Origin: Desulfurococcales archaeon
Lineage (GTDB): Archaea > Thermoproteota > Thermoprotei_A > Sulfolobales > NBVN01
Length of the DNA stretch: 8,039 nucleotides
Reading direction: 5' to 3'
Assembly (NCBI GenBank): GCA_021160415.1
Contig: JAGHCP010000129.1
Coordinates: forward strand, 1-8,039
The translations under genes and the position numbers were made by a program. Below the pieces are notes generated by a model, which made no database searches, was not told the DNA's origin, and was given only the letters and a program-made list of their open reading frames with translations. This document shows, in pieces, positions 5,001-8,039 of this stretch; the first letter of the stretch is position 1, and every line of letters starts with the position of its first letter.

Positions 5001-5723
5001 ATGGGCGTAGGGATTAAGGAATTTGAAGTCACGTCTGAGAGAACTAGGAGGCTTGCCTTACTGACCTTAGTGATTGATGCTCTGGAGTCATTCGCGGGAG
5101 GCTTCGGATGCAGAGGTCTTCGGTACTCGATAATTGGGGGAGAAGTTAAGATCTGCTATTCCGAGTGCGATGAGGAGGTGGATCAAGGTTATGAATTAGA
5201 GGATGCTGTTAATGCAGGATTAATAGAGAGTTACTCCATCGAGAGATGCAGTGAGGGAGCCAAGTTCTCAAAGATATATGAAGAGGCTGCGGACCTCTTA
5301 ATTAAGGTGTCTACGAGTTACCTTTCAAGCTACGTCGTCAGGACCCAACTGACCGGAACTGAATATATGTTTATAGTCCTCAGGGATGGAAGAGCGATCC
5401 TTCTCGAGGGGGAAAGAAACAAAGTCATTGTTCCCAGAATTAAATACATCGCTTCAGCCCACACCCACCCTGAGTGGTGCATACCCTCACCCCATGACGT
5501 CAGGTCATGGATTAACCAATTCCTCGATGGGGGGTTGGGTGCTGGCATAGTAGCCCCTAAATGCAGGTTCTTCATAATTAAGTCAGGTCCCTTCACAGAG
5601 GACGACTACGTCGAGATCTCCAGGTTTAGGGTCAAGCTAAGCTCTAGAGACACTGAGGGGATTAACGAGGTAATAAGGAATGGGAGAATAGGGAGTAATC
5701 TGAGAGTCTACCTCATTACCTAG
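5001..5723 (+). CDS. JAMM/MPN (JAB)-like putative zinc metalloprotease
   Basis: This is a 240-residue protein. The C-terminal half reads as a JAB/MPN fold. A strand GTEYMFIVLRDG (119-130) has Glu121 where RadC- or Prok-JAB-type proteins carry their conserved Glu. AHTHPEWCIPSPHD (153-166) then supplies His154, His156, Ser163 and Asp166 of the H-x-H...S-x-x-D zinc site. The interval between the second His and the Ser is six residues rather than the usual seven. JAMM enzymes cut isopeptide or peptide bonds, for example releasing ubiquitin-like modifiers such as archaeal SAMP/Urm1. Here the substrate is unknown, and no modifier or E1 gene is nearby. The N-terminal about 95 residues are acidic, contain several Cys and are unrecognised. 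GGTGGTGAT directly before the ATG is the ribosome binding site. Its TAG overlaps the stop of the convergent kinase. Confidence 0.65.
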   Translation: MGVGIKEFEVTSERTRRLALLTLVIDALESFAGGFGCRGLRYSIIGGEVKICYSECDEEVDQGYELEDAVNAGLIESYSIERCSEGAKFSKIYEEAADLLIKVSTSYLSSYVVRTQLTGTEYMFIVLRDGRAILLEGERNKVIVPRIKYIASAHTHPEWCIPSPHDVRSWINQFLDGGLGAGIVAPKCRFFIIKSGPFTEDDYVEISRFRVKLSSRDTEGINEVIRNGRIGSNLRVYLIT

Positions 5724-6442
5724 GCGTTCTGCTTAATTGCGTTTAAGTGCCGCATTATCGGTAGAATAGCGCTTCTGTCCCCTCCCTTGTACCTCCGGAG
5801 TTGGGGCTGAAGAACCTCGATAGAGAGCTTTCTTCCTTCGGTGCAGGGTTCCAGCATGTGGGACCTCATAATGACCCAGGATAAAATTCTACATACATTA
5901 CATCCATGCCCAACAGATGCTGTCTCCAAATCAAGTATTTTCACCCTACCATCCACCGTAATGAAGACGTGGTTTGTCGGGTCGCTCAGTTCCTTGTGAT
6001 TAATTCCGACTCTATCTAAGTAATGAGCAGCCCCAATAACCTTCAACGCTGTTAGAACTGCCGTGTCGCAATCTGTGATTCTACGCTGAAGCATCTTCAA
6101 TGGGATGCCTCGAATTAGTTCCATTATTATTAGTTCCGGGAAACAGTATAAAGGCTTAGGAGTTATCGGTATCCCTTTCTTAAGCAGCGAGCACTCCAGC
6201 ATCAAGTCATCCCTTTTCGAATCCGCTCTGAGGATCTTAGCGGCAGCTACGTCCCCGCTTCTAAGTAATGCCGCAACAACAACTGCTGAATGACCTCGTC
6301 CGAGAACCTTAAATCCATCTATTTCATAGGGTCCCTCACTCAGTAGCTCAACTACTCCTGCATCACGAAGAATTCTCTCCCTCCTCAAGACACACTCTTC
6401 ATCGCCAGTTGGGTAGCAAAGCACCCTGATAGGCCAACCCAT
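5720..6442 (-). CDS. Atypical archaeal Ser/Thr protein kinase (COG2112/RIO-like)
   Basis: This 240-residue protein has a compact kinase fold. The nucleotide loop is VLGRGHSAVVVAAL (46-59), the ATP-anchoring Lys69 is in VAAAK, Glu83 is in the likely C-helix, and IIMELI (105-110) looks like the hinge. The catalytic loop is HKELSDPTN (149-157), with Glu151 in place of the usual Asp and Asn157 kept. ILDLETAS (169-176) carries the metal-binding Asp171, with DLE instead of DFG. This pattern fits the short archaeal predicted kinases grouped as COG2112, which lack most of the C-terminal lobe. Cellular targets are unknown. The ATG start has GAGGT about 11 bases upstream, and ATTATTTATT near 6490 is a likely TATA box. 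The stop overlaps that of the JAMM-like gene. A small-molecule kinase is an alternative. Confidence 0.75.
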   Translation of the reverse strand: MGWPIRVLCYPTGDEECVLRRERILRDAGVVELLSEGPYEIDGFKVLGRGHSAVVVAALLRSGDVAAAKILRADSKRDDLMLECSLLKKGIPITPKPLYCFPELIIMELIRGIPLKMLQRRITDCDTAVLTALKVIGAAHYLDRVGINHKELSDPTNHVFITVDGRVKILDLETASVGHGCNVCRILSWVIMRSHMLEPCTEGRKLSIEVLQPQLRRYKGGDRSAILPIMRHLNAIKQNA

Positions 6443-6485
6443 TTTGATTTAACCTCTTTCAACCTGGCTATACATCTTAACACTG

Positions 6486-6495
6486 AATAAATAAT
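6486..6495 (-). promoter_or_regulatory. TATA-like promoter element for the kinase gene
   Basis: On the minus strand this reads ATTATTTATT, about 44-53 bases before the ATG at 6442. It predicts a transcript start near 6465 and a leader of about 23 bases that contains GAGGT. Confidence 0.4.
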
Positions 6496-6567
6496 GTCTA
6501 TGCTACCCGGGTGATATTTGAGTATTTCAAAACAATTTTACAATTGATTAAAGCATACAGAACAAAG

Positions 6568-6577
6568 TTTAAATTAT
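6568..6577 (+). promoter_or_regulatory. TATA-like promoter element for glutamate dehydrogenase
   Basis: GTTTAAATTA, preceded by the purine-rich AACAAA that suits a BRE, lies about 28-37 bases before the ATG at 6605. The predicted transcript starts just before AAGGGGAT (6594-6601), the ribosome binding site, so the leader is very short. Confidence 0.5.
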
Positions 6578-6604
6578 CCTGCCCTAGAATATGAAGGGGA
6601 TTAT

Positions 6605-7873
6605 ATGACATCATATCTGGAATGGATGTTGGGTGTCCTTAAGAATTCAATTGACTTGATTGGGCTTCCCGCTGAAGTATATGACTTCCTTAGTAAACCT
6701 GACAGGATCTTAACCGTGAAGATCCCGGTCAGAATGGATAACGGTAAACTCATGGTTTTTGAGGGCTATAGGGTTCAACATAATAATGCTCTAGGCCCTT
6801 ACAAAGGTGGAATTAGGTTCCACCCTGAAGTCACCTTAGACACCGATATAGCCTTAGCTACTGGAATGACCCTCAAGAACTCGCTTGCCGGCATCCCTTA
6901 CGGCGGCGGTAAAGGCGCTGTTAGGGTTGACCCCCAGAAATTAAGTATGAGGGAGCTTGAGCAGCTCAGCAGAGGGTACGTAAGGGCAATATCGCCGATA
7001 ATCGGCCCAGAGAAGGACATTCCTGCCCCTGACGTAAACACAAACCCGCAGATAATGGCTTGGATGGTTGACGAGTTAAGTAGGCTTAGAGGCTACAACG
7101 TTCCGGGAGCCTTCACAGCGAAACCCCCAGTTTTATGGGGCAATCCAGTGAGGCTGTACTCAACAGGCCTAGGTGTCGTAGTCGCCGCTAAGGAGGCTGC
7201 TGAGAAATGGCTTGGCGGCTTCGAAGGTAAAACTATAGCGATACAGGGATTTGGGAACGTAGGTCAGTGGGCCGCTTACTGGGCATCTAAGTGGGGGGCC
7301 AAAGTCATCGCTATTAGCGACATCACTGGAGCAGTATATGACCCGAACGGAATCGACGTTGAACTAGCTATGAAGGTCACGAATGAAACCAAGAAAGTTA
7401 TCAACTACCCGAAAGGAGAGAAATTCGACGATCCCGCATTACCATTATTCACGGATGCTGATATATTGATACCGGCAGCTATTGAGAATGTGATAACGCT
7501 GGAGAATGTCGATAAGGTCAAGGCGAAATTAATAATTGAAGGCGCGAACGGCCCAACCACACCTGATGCCGAGAAGAAGCTTTACAGCAGGAAAGACTTC
7601 GTAGCTACGGTGCCAGACATCCTTGCGAATGCCGGTGGTGTCGTTATGTCCTACCTTGAGTGGGTAGAAGACCTGCAATACTACTTCTGGGATGAGGAAG
7701 AGACTAGAGAGAAACTAGCTAAGATAATGAGGAGGAACTTCCACAGAACTGCCGACAGGTGGGAGAAGTTAAAGAGCGAGCATCCAGACAAGGCAGTGAC
7801 AATGAGGGATGCTGCGTTCGTATTAGCGGTGGAGAGGATCTACGAAGCAATGAAGCTGAGGGGCTGGGTCTAA
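6605..7873 (+). CDS. gdhA: Glutamate dehydrogenase (hexameric, archaeal type)
   Basis: This enzyme converts glutamate to 2-oxoglutarate and ammonia with NAD(P), linking nitrogen and carbon metabolism in the cytoplasm. At 422 residues it has the full length of archaeal enzymes. The substrate site is visible as [13 protein letters not shown] (64-76, Lys67), Lys91, PYGGGKGAV (98-106, catalytic Lys103) and PAPDVNT (140-146, catalytic Asp143). The Rossmann domain shows GFGNVG (215-220) and ends its second strand at ISD with Asp239, which favours NAD or dual use over strict [16 protein letters not shown] (180-191) is of the kind I associate with crenarchaeal enzymes rather than the GR..ATG of others. 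The C-terminus returns to the first domain. It is transcribed alone from its own promoter. The ATG start has AAGGGG a few bases upstream. Confidence is very high. Confidence 0.97.
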   Translation: MTSYLEWMLGVLKNSIDLIGLPAEVYDFLSKPDRILTVKIPVRMDNGKLMVFEGYRVQHNNALGPYKGGIRFHPEVTLDTDIALATGMTLKNSLAGIPYGGGKGAVRVDPQKLSMRELEQLSRGYVRAISPIIGPEKDIPAPDVNTNPQIMAWMVDELSRLRGYNVPGAFTAKPPVLWGNPVRLYSTGLGVVVAAKEAAEKWLGGFEGKTIAIQGFGNVGQWAAYWASKWGAKVIAISDITGAVYDPNGIDVELAMKVTNETKKVINYPKGEKFDDPALPLFTDADILIPAAIENVITLENVDKVKAKLIIEGANGPTTPDAEKKLYSRKDFVATVPDILANAGGVVMSYLEWVEDLQYYFWDEEETREKLAKIMRRNFHRTADRWEKLKSEHPDKAVTMRDAAFVLAVERIYEAMKLRGWV

Positions 7874-7917
7874 CCTTAATCACTAAACTAGCCGCATAAA
7901 AACCAACACATCAATAG

Positions 7918-7943
7918 TTTCTCCCAGTACTTCCTTCCCTTTT
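7918..7943 (+). terminator. Pyrimidine-rich terminator downstream of glutamate dehydrogenase
   Basis: About 45 bases after the stop there is a pyrimidine-rich stretch ending CTTCCTTCCCTTTT with no hairpin. T-rich tracts of this sort are typical archaeal termination sites. The rest of 7874-7969 shows nothing recognisable. Confidence 0.4.
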
Positions 7944-7969
7944 AACATATTCAAGTATCTAATTTCTTA

Positions 7970-8039
7970 TTACCGAGAATTATAGCACTCGCTGATCTCT
8001 TTCATCGCCTCCAAACGTATAGTTACTCCAAGGTAGCAA
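7970..8039 (-). CDS. Possible C-terminal end of a gene entering from the right edge
   Basis: One minus-strand frame is open from the window edge for 22 codons to a TAA at 7970-7972. Its residues end EAMKEISECYNSR, a plausible charged, helical protein tail. If real, it is convergent with glutamate dehydrogenase, in keeping with the alternating layout. Another frame is open nearly as long, so this is only a weak call, and no family can be named from so few residues. Confidence 0.3.
   Translation of the reverse strand, partial: CYLGVTIRLEAMKEISECYNSR

Noticed and set aside
6505..6512. Palindrome ACCCGGGT between the kinase and glutamate dehydrogenase genes.
   Set aside because: An isolated 8-bp palindrome without a second copy or a clear position relative to a promoter; no basis to call an operator.
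6591..6608. Mini frame ATG AAG GGG ATT ATA TGA overlapping the glutamate dehydrogenase start, as a leader peptide.
   Set aside because: It coincides with the ribosome binding site and has none of its own, and the transcript probably starts within it; likely chance.

Overview
The window looks like chromosomal DNA of a hyperthermophilic archaeon, most likely a member of the Thermoproteota (crenarchaea). The evidence is a 6-phospho-3-hexuloisomerase, an archaeal RIO/COG2112-like kinase, a crenarchaeal-type glutamate dehydrogenase, an archaeal C/D box guide RNA, purine-rich Shine-Dalgarno sites with frequent GTG and TTG starts, TATA-like promoters, and AGG/AGA/ATA-rich codon use. No transposon, integrase, CRISPR array, tRNA or rRNA gene was seen. 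The lineage is an inference from gene content only.

Layout, left to right: a class II aldolase-fold protein that has lost all three zinc ligands (+); a site-2 protease-type intramembrane metalloprotease (-), whose stop codon overlaps that of the aldolase; a tiny one-helix membrane protein with a Thr/Pro-rich tail (+); an Mrr/PD-(D/E)xK nuclease-like protein (-); a 262-base intergenic region with inverted repeats and a promoter; 6-phospho-3-hexuloisomerase (+), joined by an ATGA overlap to a HepT/HEPN-like protein that has lost its RNase motif (+); a C/D box sRNA gene (+); a tRNA-binding-domain protein (-); a JAMM/MPN-like putative metalloprotease (+), whose stop overlaps that of an atypical kinase (-); glutamate dehydrogenase (+); and possibly the 3' end of a further gene (-) at the right edge.

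The strands alternate almost gene by gene, so most genes are probably transcribed singly. The only clear operon is hexuloisomerase plus the HEPN-like gene. Four convergent junctions are very tight: two share the four bases of their stop codons, one has a 6-base gap, and one holds only the sRNA. Central metabolism is represented by the hexuloisomerase (pentose/hexose phosphate interconversion) and glutamate dehydrogenase (nitrogen assimilation/glutamate oxidation). RNA biology is represented by the guide RNA and the tRNA-binding-domain protein.

The most striking item is the previously unlisted C/D box sRNA at 4170-4242. Its boxes, K-turn stem and internal K-loop all fit the archaeal model, and its D guide is complementary over 11 positions to the conserved 530 loop of archaeal 16S rRNA. 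The other main theme is active-site loss or variation, seen in the aldolase-like, HEPN-like, JAMM-like and kinase genes. I saw no convincing evidence of a multi-gene defence system.
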